From Nostoc sp. FACHB-280 (GTDB lineage Bacteria; Cyanobacteriota; Cyanobacteriia; Cyanobacteriales; Nostocaceae), in contig NZ_JACJSD010000016.1 of NCBI RefSeq assembly GCF_014697615.1, forward strand, positions 1 to 64,000: 64,000 bases of DNA, written 5' to 3'. The translations under genes were made by a program, and so were the position numbers. This document shows, one piece after another, positions 36,508 to 46,890 of this stretch. The notes under the pieces were generated by a model. That model saw nothing but the letters and a program-made list of their open reading frames with translations, was not told the origin of the DNA and made no database searches. The first letter of the stretch is position 1, and each line of letters opens with the position of its first letter.

Positions 36508-39141
36508 TTATGTTGAGCTTGATTTGTCCCCTTCCCCGTTTTTGCCTGGTTTATCCGAATAAGCGCCCTCGCCACCTTTTCTAGCCGAGCCAAAGTTACT
36601 TTCATCAAACCACTCTGCTTTGAGTAATGACCACCAAGCAGATGTGAGTCCGGCTAAAACGTAGTCATAGGGAAGCCATCCATAACCGTTCCTTCCCCAT
36701 TCAGTACCCCAAGAGTTTCTGATTAAGAATGCACCTCTAGAATAGTGCGTACGATCAGCACATTGGATAAATTTGTAATCATCATATCCAACCACAACAG
36801 CAGTATGTCCACCAACAACTTTATCCTTATGGGGGTCGGGATACGGAATGTAACCCTTTTTAGAATTAGTTTCTTCGTATGCAGAGGTATAAAGCGTTAA
36901 CCCAAAAATACAAGGAAAACCCGCAGCTAAAACTGCTTTAACCTGAAATAAAAGACTCTCTGTAGTAATGCCAGCATAATCTAGAAGAAAGTATTTAAGT
37001 GTTTTGTAATTTTGAGCATAGGCGTAACAATAAGGAGGTGGTTCGTCATCTACTTTATCTTCTTCATAAGGCCAAGATTCTTCAGGCGGAACACCAAATA
37101 GTGCAAGTACTTTTATCGTTTCTCTGATAGACGTTCCTACATCTCCTTCAACATTCATTTTTCGACGTGCAGTTTTATAAAGGAAAAGGGGAGAAGCATC
37201 TACTGACTTACCAAAGTTTCTATTTTGAAAATACTCTAACAGTGCGATCGCAGCAAATGCAGTACAAGAATTCAGTGAGCCTTGATCTCTCACCGGAGAA
37301 AACCAAAAGCTTAAATCTATTACAGCAGGAAGAATAAAATATAGTTTTTTCTGGGGCTTATTTTCCTCATAAAATTTTGTCAACTTCTTAAAATAACTGT
37401 TACTAATTATTACAGGAATCTGTAAATTTATAGTTTTAAATAACTCTTGAGACAGTTGTTTTTTCTCATCTTTTTGAGTAGAAGAGTTATTACCATAATT
37501 CAACGGTAATTCAATTTCAAACACTTCTTGCTTGTCAAAAATATTAGTTTTATGCTTTTTATCTTTTATCTCTTTTTCAGCATCTGGTGTATAACTTGTA
37601 AATCGATTTAAGTATTTCTTCAACAAAAAATATACAAATAGATAATTTTCACTTTCTTTAAATTCTTGTTCTCTAAAAGAGGAAATTTCTAATTTCATCA
37701 GAGAAAGAACTTGAGAAATTGCACTTTTTATTAAATACTCCGTAGGATACCCAGGTTCTGGATTTGAATTATTAAGAATAATTTGACCACTGGCAATTTT
37801 TTCAAATTTATCAAAACCTTTTTTAATCATTTCTTCCCAATTCAAATTGCTCCATTGAGATAAAGGAGAAATAATTCGGATGATAACTGAAAATATCGGT
37901 TCAGTTACAGATGAATTCTGTAATACTTCTACAATATTGTTGATATTATCATTGTTGGCATCATCTAATCGGTCTAATAAAGGTGAAATAATTTTCATTA
38001 AAACTGAGGACATTTGTTCATATTTTTCTGATTCCAGTATGTCTACAATTTTGCTGGGATCATTTCCATTTTTAATGAAAAAATCTTTTATGTTTTTCTT
38101 GCAAGTATTTTTATTGTCAACTGATTTTTGAAATATTTCTATTTTCTCAAACAAATTGCGATTAGTTGTATTTACATCTACAATAGTTTCTAAAAATTCA
38201 CATTCAAGAATTTTATCTTTAAGCTCTTTGGCTTGAAATTCAGTGTTTTTGTAGTAATTTCTGTCTATATATTCTGTGAATTCCTTACATATTTGTTGAA
38301 TTACTTTGGGTTTTAAAATGCCTAAGATTATTTCAAATTCTGTCCTTGAGATCAAGGAAGTAACTGTAAAAAATCTAATTTTTGAGAAACCTTTTTTATA
38401 GTTATTTGTTGCCAACAATTTTTCTTGAAGTTGAGACAATTCTTTTGGACATTGAGGCAATTTTTCTTTAAGTTCAGGCAATTGTTCTTTAAGTTTAAGA
38501 AAATTTTCTTTAAGTTCAGGCAATTTTTTATCGTCAGAATCAGAAAAGTATTCGTTGAAAGTCATATAAGTTTCAATTCCTACTATTCCATCAACTAGAA
38601 TCTCGGTAAGAGCCTGAAAAATTTGTACAAGCAATTTAGTAGTTGAATCGTACTCTGCTGTTCTCATCCAATCCGCTATTTTTCTTGGGTGATCAAAATT
38701 TACATTTGATGGCAAGTAGTCTTTCATTACTAAAATTCCAAGCCACTTCTTTAAATCTACTATCTGACTTGAAAGTATACTTTCATATTTAATGTCAGGA
38801 CAGGGATATTGATCATTTATTCTTGTTTCTATTTCAAGACTCTCTCTTAAAAACTTATGAACTTTCACCTCGGCAAATAAGATGTTACCAAATATCAGGT
38901 TTTTAAATTCTTGTATTCTTTCTTTTTGTTGAGGAATTACATCTGAAATTAAATCAATTAAATTTCCTATTAGCTTTTCAACATCGCCAGTTCTGCCTTC
39001 TATCTTGAACCTGCTGAGTTGTTTCTTGATATTTTCCTTATCGTCTAAGCTATAATCGCGTAAGTCTGGATAGTCTGGTATCCAACCCAATCCTTTTTTC
39101 TTCCAATCCTCTTTTTGTTGTTGATTACTGTGATTTTCCAT
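36508..39141 (-). CDS. Papain-like (C1) cysteine protease with long helical N-terminal region
   Basis: An 877-residue protein. It begins with a short motif GWIPDYPDLRDYSL (residues ~18-33) typical of the leader of bacterial C1 proteases, then has ~570 residues of charged, mostly helical sequence with no recognised domain, then a C1A protease domain (~600-850). Catalytic elements: oxyanion Gln620 and Cys626 in DQGSLNSC, His779 in GGHTAVVVGY, and Asn809 in RNSWGTEWG. The triad is complete, so the enzyme should be active once released from control. The C-terminal tail is Gly/Lys/Ser-rich. There is no signal peptide, so it likely acts in the cytosol, unlike secreted papains. It lies 64 bases downstream of the WD40-ATPase gene on the same strand, which suggests one transcript. 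The AT-rich N-terminal coding region differs from its neighbours. Confidence 0.88.
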   Translation of the reverse strand: MENHSNQQQKEDWKKKGLGWIPDYPDLRDYSLDDKENIKKQLSRFKIEGRTGDVEKLIGNLIDLISDVIPQQKERIQEFKNLIFGNILFAEVKVHKFLRESLEIETRINDQYPCPDIKYESILSSQIVDLKKWLGILVMKDYLPSNVNFDHPRKIADWMRTAEYDSTTKLLVQIFQALTEILVDGIVGIETYMTFNEYFSDSDDKKLPELKENFLKLKEQLPELKEKLPQCPKELSQLQEKLLATNNYKKGFSKIRFFTVTSLISRTEFEIILGILKPKVIQQICKEFTEYIDRNYYKNTEFQAKELKDKILECEFLETIVDVNTTNRNLFEKIEIFQKSVDNKNTCKKNIKDFFIKNGNDPSKIVDILESEKYEQMSSVLMKIISPLLDRLDDANNDNINNIVEVLQNSSVTEPIFSVIIRIISPLSQWSNLNWEEMIKKGFDKFEKIASGQIILNNSNPEPGYPTEYLIKSAISQVLSLMKLEISSFREQEFKESENYLFVYFLLKKYLNRFTSYTPDAEKEIKDKKHKTNIFDKQEVFEIELPLNYGNNSSTQKDEKKQLSQELFKTINLQIPVIISNSYFKKLTKFYEENKPQKKLYFILPAVIDLSFWFSPVRDQGSLNSCTAFAAIALLEYFQNRNFGKSVDASPLFLYKTARRKMNVEGDVGTSIRETIKVLALFGVPPEESWPYEEDKVDDEPPPYCYAYAQNYKTLKYFLLDYAGITTESLLFQVKAVLAAGFPCIFGLTLYTSAYEETNSKKGYIPYPDPHKDKVVGGHTAVVVGYDDYKFIQCADRTHYSRGAFLIRNSWGTEWGRNGYGWLPYDYVLAGLTSAWWSLLKAEWFDESNFGSARKGGEGAYSDKPGKNGEGDKSSST

Positions 39142-39205
39142 GATTTCCCTTTAATATTTATCATTGAGTATCAAATTATTTAAGGTGGTCAAGGTAACGA
39201 ATCAT

Positions 39206-42200
39206 TTACCTTTTAATTTCGTCACAAATATCCTTTGGGGCATTGCGATTATTCTTTAAATAGTCGCTTAACCAGTTACATCCACGAGCCATAAATGTAT
39301 CCAAGCTGAGATTTTCTATTTTCCATAGCATTGCAGTATTGTCTGAACTAGCAGTAGCAAGCATTTTGCTATCAGGGCTAAATCTAAGTGAGTTAACAGC
39401 GCCACGATGACCAACAACTGTTAGAATTAATACACCTTTTGTAGACCATATTTTTACTGTACTATCATCACTGGCAGTAGCAATCATTCGACCATCGGGA
39501 CTAAAATCCAAGCCCCAAATTGAGGCACTATGTCCTTTTAAGGAATTTAAGTAAACACCATCTAAATTCCACAACTTCACAGTGTTATCTTCACTGGCAG
39601 TGGCAATAACTTGACCATTAGGGCTAAAACGAATGTTGTAAATTGAGGTATTGTGAGCCTTCCAACTACGCAAGGCATTTCCATCACTGTTCCAGAGTTG
39701 TACCGTTCCAGTATCTCGACTGGCTGCGGCGATTATCTTACCATTCGGGCTAAAACTGACACTAGAAGTTTTTGTAATATTGCCTTTTAGAGTATTTAAA
39801 AGTTCTCCTTTGTGACTCCAAAGTTTAACAGTGCCGTCAAAACTCGCAGAGGCAATTGTATTATTATTTGGACTCAAAGCCACACTAGTGATGGGTTGAG
39901 TATGTCCTGTAAAAGGTGGTTTAAGTTCTTGTCCTTGTAAATTCCATCGCCTTACAGTTTTGTCATTGCTAACACTCACAATCAACTTGTTATCTGGGCT
40001 GAAATTGACACTAGCAATGGGTAGAGTATGTCCATTAAGGGTGTTAAGTTGTTTTCCTTGCAAGTCCCACAATTTCACTGTCTTGTCCCTGCTGGCAGTT
40101 GCAATCATGTTGCCTTTGGGGTTAATGTCAACACTATAGATTGCTTGACTATGACCTCTCAAAGTAGTCAACCAGTCATTTGGTTGCCAAAATTTCACTG
40201 TTTTGTCATAACTGCTAGATGCAAGGATGTTGCCTTGGGGGTTAAAACTTAAACTACTGACTGCACCTTGATGACCATTTAAAGTTTCTAGCAGTGTATA
40301 ATCTCGACTACTCCACAGTTTCACAGTTTTATCGTTGCTGCCAGTAGCAATTATTTGACCATCGGGGCTAAAAACAACATCTCTAACTATATCTGTATGT
40401 ATTAAAGGTGATGTGACTTGCTTACCTTTTTTAACATCCCAAATAATAACTGTTTTATCGTTACTGGCAGAGGCAAGAGTTTGGCCATCAGGGCTAAAAC
40501 GTACACTTAACACATCAGCTGTATGGTCAATCAAAGTATTAATCAAATTGCCCTGAGCATCCCAGAGCTTTACTGTGTTGTCGTCACTAGCTGTAGCAAT
40601 CTTACCATCAGGACTAAAAGTAACTTTGTAAACTTCTCCAGTATGACCTTTTAAAGTCTTTATCAGACGACCATCTTGCGACCAAAGCTTAACTGTATTG
40701 TCTGCACTGGCCGTAGCAATTGTCTGACCATTGGGGCTAAAACTTACACTCCAAACATCAGCTTTGTGTCCTTTTAGAATTGCAAGAAGCTTACCTTGCT
40801 GATTCCAAAGTCTTGCAATTCCATCCCGACTGGCAGTAGCAATTATCTGACCATCAGGGCTGAAGCTTACATCTGTAACTGAGTCGGGATGAGGTAAATT
40901 TAATCTTTGTTGATCATCTAAATTCCAGAGTTTAGCTGTAGTGTCATAGCTGGCAGTAGCAATGGTCTTACCATCAGGACTAAACCTAACTTGCATAACA
41001 TAACCTTCATGTCCTTCTAGCCGATTACTCTCTCTGACGCTGTAAACAGAATTAGCAACTGCTGTTATGACTTGATTTTGCAGTTCACTGTCATTCCTAT
41101 ACCAAATAGATTGTTGTAGCTGTTTTCCTGCTTTGAGAGCATCTATTAAGGCATCAAAAGTGTTTCGAGTTCCGGTGTATTTTAAACTTGAGAATGCTGC
41201 CAGTGTGTGAATTTGGCTTTTCTCTGCTTCTCTCCATTTAATTCCAGCAAAGATAGTAATTCCTGTGATAAACACTAAAGAAGTGATCGCAACTGCATTT
41301 CTAGTTATTTGCTTTTGCTTTTCAACCTTTTGTTTGGCTTGTTGTATAGCCTGTGACGCTTCTACTTCTGCTTTAGCAGCAATAGCCTTTGCTTTTTCGA
41401 CTTCTAATTGTTTTTGAATCTCGCGTGTTTCTAGCTCTTGGCTGGCTGCTAAAAATTGATAATCTACATCGCTTAAGCTTTTACCAATAGCCCAAGCTTG
41501 AGCATCCTGTAGTGCTTGTCCTCGCAACAAACGCGACTCATCCTTACGTTCACTGTCTACCCAGGTATTTAATCCTTCTGCATAAGGACGCAGTTTTGCT
41601 AGTTCTCCCTCGCACCATTTCTGGTTAAATACCTCTGCATACAGGCTGTTATAAATTCGCAATTTACTATCACGTCTTACCACTAATCCTGTTAGTCGCA
41701 GTTCAACCTGTTCAGGACTGTCATCAGCTAAAATTTCCCCCTGATGCAAAATTTGCTGACACAAACCTAATAATCGTCCGCTATTATTTTGCTTACTATA
41801 TAAAATGCGATCGCGGATAGTTTTCAAATGCTCCGGCTCATCATTTATTTCCCAGTGTGTAATGATGTACGAACGCACCAAATGGTCTACCCACTCCTTA
41901 ATATTAGAGTATTCTTCTTTGCTTATCTGTTCACCATACTGCACTACCAACTTACAAACTTTCTGCGTCAAAAACGGCTGTCCTCCAGTCCATGCCAACA
42001 CTTCTGCCATCAATTCCTGGGAATCTCCTACTACTGACAAACCTTGTGCTAAAGGTTTCGCCTCATCTAATTTAAAACCAGTTAAATCAATTGCGTGACC
42101 AATATTAAAAGGTGTGCGTCTTGGATCTTGGATCAAATCTGAAGGAGTAGACACACCAATTAATGCAAAAGTGATGCGTTTATATTCAGGTTTATCTGCC

Positions 42201-42700
42201 CGGCGATTAAAACACTCTCGAATTACAGCAAAAAAATCATCCAGGTTGAAATCCAAGCTGAGAATACTATCAATTTCGTCGATAAAAATAATAATATTTT
42301 CTTTAATCTTTGGCAGTAAAACGATTTCAATAAACTTACTAAAACGCTGTATAGGTGACAGTAAACCGTTCTCACTCCACCAAATTTCTAAATCAAAGTC
42401 AGTATAAAGATTAAAATATCCTACTAAAGTATCTATGATTCCGGCGTACCATTGTTCAGGTGTAATATCTGCTGTCCCAATAGTGGTAATATCTACAGAT
42501 GCACAAACAAACCCCTCCTGTTTTAATCGTTGCATCACCTGTACCCGCAAGCTAGATTTTCCCATCTGCCGTGAATTGAGAACATAGCAAAATTCTCCAG
42601 CTTTCAAGCTTGTATACAAATCCTCGTCAGCTTGTCGCGTGACGTAAGTTGGTGCATCTTGGGGTAAACTACCCCCGACTTGATACTGGTATTGACTCAT
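39206..42700 (-). CDS. AAA-like ATPase with membrane segment and 14 WD40 repeats
   Basis: A 1164-residue protein. Residues ~10-330 form an AAA-like (AAA_35-type) ATPase: Walker A SRQMGKSS (K48), Walker B 'IIIFIDEID' (D141, E142) and sensor '[13 protein letters not shown]'. A charged coiled coil (~400-460) leads to one hydrophobic segment ([18 protein letters not shown], ~465-485). The C-terminal half (~560-1145) has 14 WD40 repeats of the form FSPDG..IATAS.D.TVKLW, enough for two seven-bladed propellers. The end ([11 protein letters not shown]) matches the tail of many Nostoc WD40 proteins. The propellers are probably a recognition platform and the ATPase a switch, anchored to the membrane by the single helix. 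It is 134 bases downstream of the caspase-like gene and shares its ATPase type. Confidence 0.9.
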   Translation of the reverse strand: MSQYQYQVGGSLPQDAPTYVTRQADEDLYTSLKAGEFCYVLNSRQMGKSSLRVQVMQRLKQEGFVCASVDITTIGTADITPEQWYAGIIDTLVGYFNLYTDFDLEIWWSENGLLSPIQRFSKFIEIVLLPKIKENIIIFIDEIDSILSLDFNLDDFFAVIRECFNRRADKPEYKRITFALIGVSTPSDLIQDPRRTPFNIGHAIDLTGFKLDEAKPLAQGLSVVGDSQELMAEVLAWTGGQPFLTQKVCKLVVQYGEQISKEEYSNIKEWVDHLVRSYIITHWEINDEPEHLKTIRDRILYSKQNNSGRLLGLCQQILHQGEILADDSPEQVELRLTGLVVRRDSKLRIYNSLYAEVFNQKWCEGELAKLRPYAEGLNTWVDSERKDESRLLRGQALQDAQAWAIGKSLSDVDYQFLAASQELETREIQKQLEVEKAKAIAAKAEVEASQAIQQAKQKVEKQKQITRNAVAITSLVFITGITIFAGIKWREAEKSQIHTLAAFSSLKYTGTRNTFDALIDALKAGKQLQQSIWYRNDSELQNQVITAVANSVYSVRESNRLEGHEGYVMQVRFSPDGKTIATASYDTTAKLWNLDDQQRLNLPHPDSVTDVSFSPDGQIIATASRDGIARLWNQQGKLLAILKGHKADVWSVSFSPNGQTIATASADNTVKLWSQDGRLIKTLKGHTGEVYKVTFSPDGKIATASDDNTVKLWDAQGNLINTLIDHTADVLSVRFSPDGQTLASASNDKTVIIWDVKKGKQVTSPLIHTDIVRDVVFSPDGQIIATGSNDKTVKLWSSRDYTLLETLNGHQGAVSSLSFNPQGNILASSSYDKTVKFWQPNDWLTTLRGHSQAIYSVDINPKGNMIATASRDKTVKLWDLQGKQLNTLNGHTLPIASVNFSPDNKLIVSVSNDKTVRRWNLQGQELKPPFTGHTQPITSVALSPNNNTIASASFDGTVKLWSHKGELLNTLKGNITKTSSVSFSPNGKIIAAASRDTGTVQLWNSDGNALRSWKAHNTSIYNIRFSPNGQVIATASEDNTVKLWNLDGVYLNSLKGHSASIWGLDFSPDGRMIATASDDSTVKIWSTKGVLILTVVGHRGAVNSLRFSPDSKMLATASSDNTAMLWKIENLSLDTFMARGCNWLSDYLKNNRNAPKDICDEIKR

Positions 42701-42834
42701 AAATCAGTTGAGTTATGAAGTTTATTTGTTTGAGCAAACAGGGAAAGCAGAGAGCAGAAGAGGCTGACTATAGGTGAGAACATAATGAATAGTGCTGGAA
42801 AAACAACAGGCTTACAACTTCTCAAGGTAATTTT

Positions 42835-45800
42835 TTAATTTTCTAGTTTCAGGCGATCGCAAAAATATATTTGGTATAACTTACACAAAGGCATCACATC
42901 ATTTCCTCGAAATTTTACTAATCCCATACTGCGAAGTTTAAATGCTTCGACTGTACCTATATCCACAGCCTCATCGGTGATCATTACTTGCTTTAATGCT
43001 GCCAATAAATTTTGATCTCCTTGTACATTCAGCAAATGACGACGTAAATGGTCGCCGTAGGGGCCTGCTTCTGTGGGTGCAATTTCTTGTAATTGTTTCC
43101 ACGTCATCCTACCCCGTGCAATCTCATATAATGCAACTCTGACTAAATAAGGATGCCCACCCACTAAGTCGATTAAATCCTCAACTTGTGAGTTAGTCCA
43201 AATCAACCCATGACGCTGCACCAAATCTTGCACCTGCGCTTGATTTAATTCAGGTAACTCTACAGGTAAACCCACATTAAAAGGAGACTGGTTTATATTT
43301 AAGGGAATATATACTTCCTTAGAGTGAACAATTACTAATCGCAAATTTTTCCAAATTGCATCATTTTTAGCACGCTCATGCCATGCACGTAGCAAGCCAA
43401 AAAAATCTGTAGCAATTGTAGGGTGTTTAAAAACTTCATCAACTTCATCTAAACCTAAAACGATAGGCAAGTTTATTTCTTTTAGTAAATACTTTTGAAA
43501 ATAATTCGTACATTTATTTTTACTACCCAAAATCCCTTTCCAAAAATCACCTAATTTGTCTGTCAAACCCAGGCTATCAGTGACACTAGCGCAGAACCAC
43601 TGCAAAAACATATCTATACTGTCGAGGAATTCTGCATCGGCTGATTGAAAATTTAAATATGCAGTTTGATAACTTTGTTTGCTGGTATGGTCAAGAACGC
43701 GGGACATAAGCGAACTTTTACCCATTTGACGGGGCGCTTTAATTCGGATTAAACTTCCTGCTTTAAGTATTTCTTCGTAGCAGTCCCGTTCGATTGGCGA
43801 TCGCTCAATATAAAATGCGGATTCCAAAGGAACTTGCCCTTCTGGGTTTTCTAAAGATAAAGCTGATGTAAATTGTATTTCTTTAAGAGTATTTTTGCGA
43901 GTTTTAAGAACTGGAGTGGAAGACTCAGGAATACTTTCTATGTCAATAGAAGTACAACCAAACTCATAAGCATCTTCATAAGATTTATCAGCACCTAACG
44001 CATCATAAAAACCCACGGCGAAATCTATAGCTGCTTCATCCCCAATTTCTTGGTTCATCCCTACTACATAGTCAATATGCTGATGAATTGCTTGAGCTTG
44101 TACTTCGCTATAACAGGCATTCATCAATACACATTCAACTTTATTTTGAAATAACCTAAATAACCTACTTAACGCCTCTGTAGTGATTAATTGGGCTTGT
44201 CCAGCATCATTTTCTAAAACTAATCCTTGAGTGCTTGCACCGTGTCCCGAAAAATGTACAATCTCCGGCTCATAATCTAATAATGCCCGTCGCAAATCTT
44301 GAGGACGCACTGCAAATTTAGGAATTATTTCAAACTCATCTCGATTTTTGGAACGCTCCAATCCAGCCTGAATTTCTCGCACCTCCTCATCCAGCCTTAA
44401 CCTATCAGTATTTTTTGGATTGGCAGACACAATCAAAATCTTTTTCTTCATCTTCTTGAAATTATTCTGAGGCTGTTGGCTGAAAAATTTCTGACGACTG
44501 TAGGGTACCGTTAACTCTGTATTAGTGGAACTTTTGGAGTTGACTAACTGGAGTGAATCAAGCCTAATCTTTTTACGTATAGTGGGCTGTTGGGCATTGG
44601 TAACGGGATTAGTTGCCACCATCAGGCGTACAGCCGGATCGCCAATAATGGTGTAATTGCGGGCATCATTTTTAGCTGTCCACAAACTAGCGACCTTCCA
44701 ATCATCAACAGATTGGTTGTACTTTATTTCCTCTAACTCAACACTAAGATCACAAGTGAGTTCTGCATAACGCTGATTAAAAAATTCGAGGGCTGACCCG
44801 ACTGGATGACCTTCCATCAGCCGCTTGAAAGCCGACTCAAAAGTTTCTAGTTGCTGCCCTAACTCTTTCCAGACAAAAGAACAACCCCAAGCTCGTTCAA
44901 TATGCCCAACTACAGCTAAAGCTCCTCGACTCAGTAGACGTTTAGGCAATTGAGCTACGAAAGCATGAGGAGCAATATCAGCAGCGTTTTGCGCCCCACT
45001 TCGCACACTAAAGTCATCCACCTGTGGTGTTCCTGCACTATAACAAGCAAAGTGAAATGCGATTAATCCTAGTAGGTTGGCATTATTACCGACATCATCT
45101 GCACAAAAGTAATGTGTCTGCGGATCTAGTTCTCCTTTCCATTGCGATGGCCCTGGCCAGTCTTGGCACACAAGTGCGCCTTGATGTTGTAACTGGAGTG
45201 GATGATTGTTGGGAAAGCGGACACCATGAGTTGCGGTGAACAACAGTGCAGGTGTTTGCGCTTCACTTAGAATTTGGCTAAATCTGGCTTTAGTAGCTGA
45301 TTCGCCCACAACTGTCTGCACTGACCAATTGGGCTGATCATGGGCTATCCATTGTGATAACGGTTTGACCAGATGCTCGGCGCTCAGTTGTGTGGCTTTG
45401 TCATCTTGATTGTGTGTGCCAAACAGGTAAATCTGGCGCGGTAAAGCGATTTCACCAGTTTCAGCTTTGACGACATTGTGTGCATATTGGGCATATTCTT
45501 CTAAAGTATCAAAGTAAATTCTGCCGACTGCATACTGCACATCTAACTGATACTGAAATTGATAAGGAATACTCAGGGGGTCGCCAACAATTATTAAGTA
45601 GTAGGGCATTTTTTCTGGATTAACAGGCCCTGGCGCTACTCCTTGCCGTTCCAAAAACCGTTGTTTCGATTCCCCTGGTCGGTATGCTTTCTGCCCAATG
45701 TACTCTTGGTAATAGCGTGAGTCTTGTTGTGTTACTTGTCGGCGGCGATGTTCTAGTAACTCGCCTAGTGCTTCTTTAATATCTTGAGCTTGATAACCAG

Positions 45801-46056
45801 AACTATCTTGATATTTATATGCAAAAATAACCCCCCAGCCAGCCTGTGCTAAAGTCTTTGGGTCTTTACCTTCTATTAGACCTCTGGCGTTCTCTGGAGA
45901 TTTTTGGTAAAGCTGTTGTATTTGGATTGAATCAGATGGTTTAGTGAGAGTTTCACCTTGGGCAATTTTGGTAATTTGATTAGGAGTACTTGGAGATGGT
46001 AAGTATTCTCCTGTTGCACCATTAATTCCATTAAAATATAAAATTTGTTCAGTCAT
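42835..46056 (-). CDS. Tandem caspase-clan protease (C25-like and CHAT) with AAA-like ATPase
   Basis: A 1073-residue protein with three parts. First (~1-480): a gingipain/caspase-clan-like domain with candidate dyad His277 in 'FTATHGVRFP' and Cys338 in 'FHFACYSAGT'. Second (~535-720): a classical CHAT domain beginning 'KKILIVSANPKNTDRLRLDEE', with dyad His605 in 'HFSGHGAS' and Cys648 in 'MNACYSEV'. Third (~740-1073): an AAA_35-type ATPase with Walker A APRQMGKSS (K780) and Walker B 'PIVLGLDEVDEV'. Both protease domains keep their His and Cys. CHAT domains are caspase relatives used as effectors in bacterial conflict and cell-death systems. It is the first of four tandem minus-strand genes. 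The start is the ATG at 46054-46056. No membrane segment or signal peptide is seen. The division into two protease domains is from motif reading. Confidence 0.87.
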   Translation of the reverse strand: MTEQILYFNGINGATGEYLPSPSTPNQITKIAQGETLTKPSDSIQIQQLYQKSPENARGLIEGKDPKTLAQAGWGVIFAYKYQDSSGYQAQDIKEALGELLEHRRRQVTQQDSRYYQEYIGQKAYRPGESKQRFLERQGVAPGPVNPEKMPYYLIIVGDPLSIPYQFQYQLDVQYAVGRIYFDTLEEYAQYAHNVVKAETGEIALPRQIYLFGTHNQDDKATQLSAEHLVKPLSQWIAHDQPNWSVQTVVGESATKARFSQILSEAQTPALLFTATHGVRFPNNHPLQLQHQGALVCQDWPGPSQWKGELDPQTHYFCADDVGNNANLLGLIAFHFACYSAGTPQVDDFSVRSGAQNAADIAPHAFVAQLPKRLLSRGALAVVGHIERAWGCSFVWKELGQQLETFESAFKRLMEGHPVGSALEFFNQRYAELTCDLSVELEEIKYNQSVDDWKVASLWTAKNDARNYTIIGDPAVRLMVATNPVTNAQQPTIRKKIRLDSLQLVNSKSSTNTELTVPYSRQKFFSQQPQNNFKKMKKKILIVSANPKNTDRLRLDEEVREIQAGLERSKNRDEFEIIPKFAVRPQDLRRALLDYEPEIVHFSGHGASTQGLVLENDAGQAQLITTEALSRLFRLFQNKVECVLMNACYSEVQAQAIHQHIDYVVGMNQEIGDEAAIDFAVGFYDALGADKSYEDAYEFGCTSIDIESIPESSTPVLKTRKNTLKEIQFTSALSLENPEGQVPLESAFYIERSPIERDCYEEILKAGSLIRIKAPRQMGKSSLMSRVLDHTSKQSYQTAYLNFQSADAEFLDSIDMFLQWFCASVTDSLGLTDKLGDFWKGILGSKNKCTNYFQKYLLKEINLPIVLGLDEVDEVFKHPTIATDFFGLLRAWHERAKNDAIWKNLRLVIVHSKEVYIPLNINQSPFNVGLPVELPELNQAQVQDLVQRHGLIWTNSQVEDLIDLVGGHPYLVRVALYEIARGRMTWKQLQEIAPTEAGPYGDHLRRHLLNVQGDQNLLAALKQVMITDEAVDIGTVEAFKLRSMGLVKFRGNDVMPLCKLYQIYFCDRLKLEN

Positions 46057-46635
46057 TTATATTTTTTATAATTGGAATAGCTTTTTCTTTAAAATCAGAA
46101 CTAAATTTAAAAAAATAAATAAACAGATTGATAGAATTAACTTAACAATATTAACCGATATTTGATATTTGCAAAAGTTAAAAGCTCATATAAAAACTCA
46201 TATTTAATGCCGGCTTGGCAACGCAACTTATCCAGAATGCTCCCAGAGAATGTTTATGTTTACAGAACTGTAGATAATGCTTGCATAGGTGCTAGTTGTA
46301 TAGATTTTATTTATTTACTAATAAAATAAATATAGCTAAGTGAATAGTACTTAAGCATATATTAGCAGGCTCGACCAATTTACGATAGTCTTTAAGCAAA
46401 AATTTCCAATTTTTTTACTTAATAAGCTAGTAATCATATAAGAAAGCACATTGAATCCGTACTTGAGAGGGCAGGAAACAGAGAGGAAGACACTAGTATG
46501 AACATAGTGCCTGTCATTTAAATGAGGATTACCTTACTGCTATCTTTGATTAGGCTTAAGTCTTGAATTTTGCATAAATATTTATCTACAAAAAAAGAGA
46601 AATATATTTTCACAATTTAGCTTTTTTAAAAGGTG
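46057..46635. other. Promoter region of the protease gene cluster
   Basis: About 580 AT-rich bases upstream of the caspase-like gene. The promoter of the four-gene cluster should be here. I see no gene, RNA or strong palindrome. The transposase relic begins at its far end. Confidence 0.4.
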
Positions 46636-46647
46636 ATTAGGCTTTTA

Positions 46648-46890
46648 GAGGATGTTTGAAAAGTGAGCATTTGACAGCTTCTCCAGCTTTACTACATCGC
46701 AAAATCGTGTTGCTCCTGTTTTTATTTCCCAAATGCTGGGTGGTTGAGCGTACTTTTGGTTGGCTCAACTGGTGAGCCAGCGCATTGCGGGGATTTTCTC
46801 TGTTGTAGCGACTGATGAACCTGAAGGGTGTCACCGACTTAGCAAAGAATATGAGCAATTTTCCCTGTCTTCCAACTCACTTAAGTTACG
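46648..46890 (+). pseudogene. IS5-type transposase C-terminal remnant
   Basis: From 46725 the plus strand reads [16 protein letters not shown] (46725-46772), then stops; a second piece in another frame (46829 onwards) reads CHRLSKEYEQFS. Joined, WLNW-CHRLSKEYE gives exactly the continuous C-terminal motif of IS5-family transposases ([22 protein letters not shown] type). The interruption is a 56-bp insertion. Everything N-terminal to it is gone. The segment ttagaggatgtttgaaaagt at 46648 may be the left inverted repeat of the lost IS. No right end was found. Confidence 0.75.
46775..46830. repeat. Small repeat inserted in the transposase relic
   Basis: A 56-bp segment interrupts the transposase codon for Cys. 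It is flanked by GGTG on both sides (aactGGTG before and aagGGTG at its end), as expected for a 4-bp target duplication. Its body (agccagcgcattgcgggg ... ttgtagcgactg ... gaacctgaaggg) resembles small dispersed repeats known from Nostoc genomes. Confidence 0.72.

Noticed and set aside
39300-41000. Regular ~125-bp DNA periodicity, at first sight a repeat array
   Set aside because: It is the coding sequence of the 14 WD40 repeats, not CRISPR or satellite DNA.
33901-46056. Reading the protease cluster as a known CRISPR-associated CHAT-gRAMP system
   Set aside because: No Cas protein or repeat array lies in the window, and the domain make-up differs.
46637-46858. 73-codon frame on the minus strand
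   Set aside because: It is the antisense of the IS5-type transposase remnant on the plus strand.
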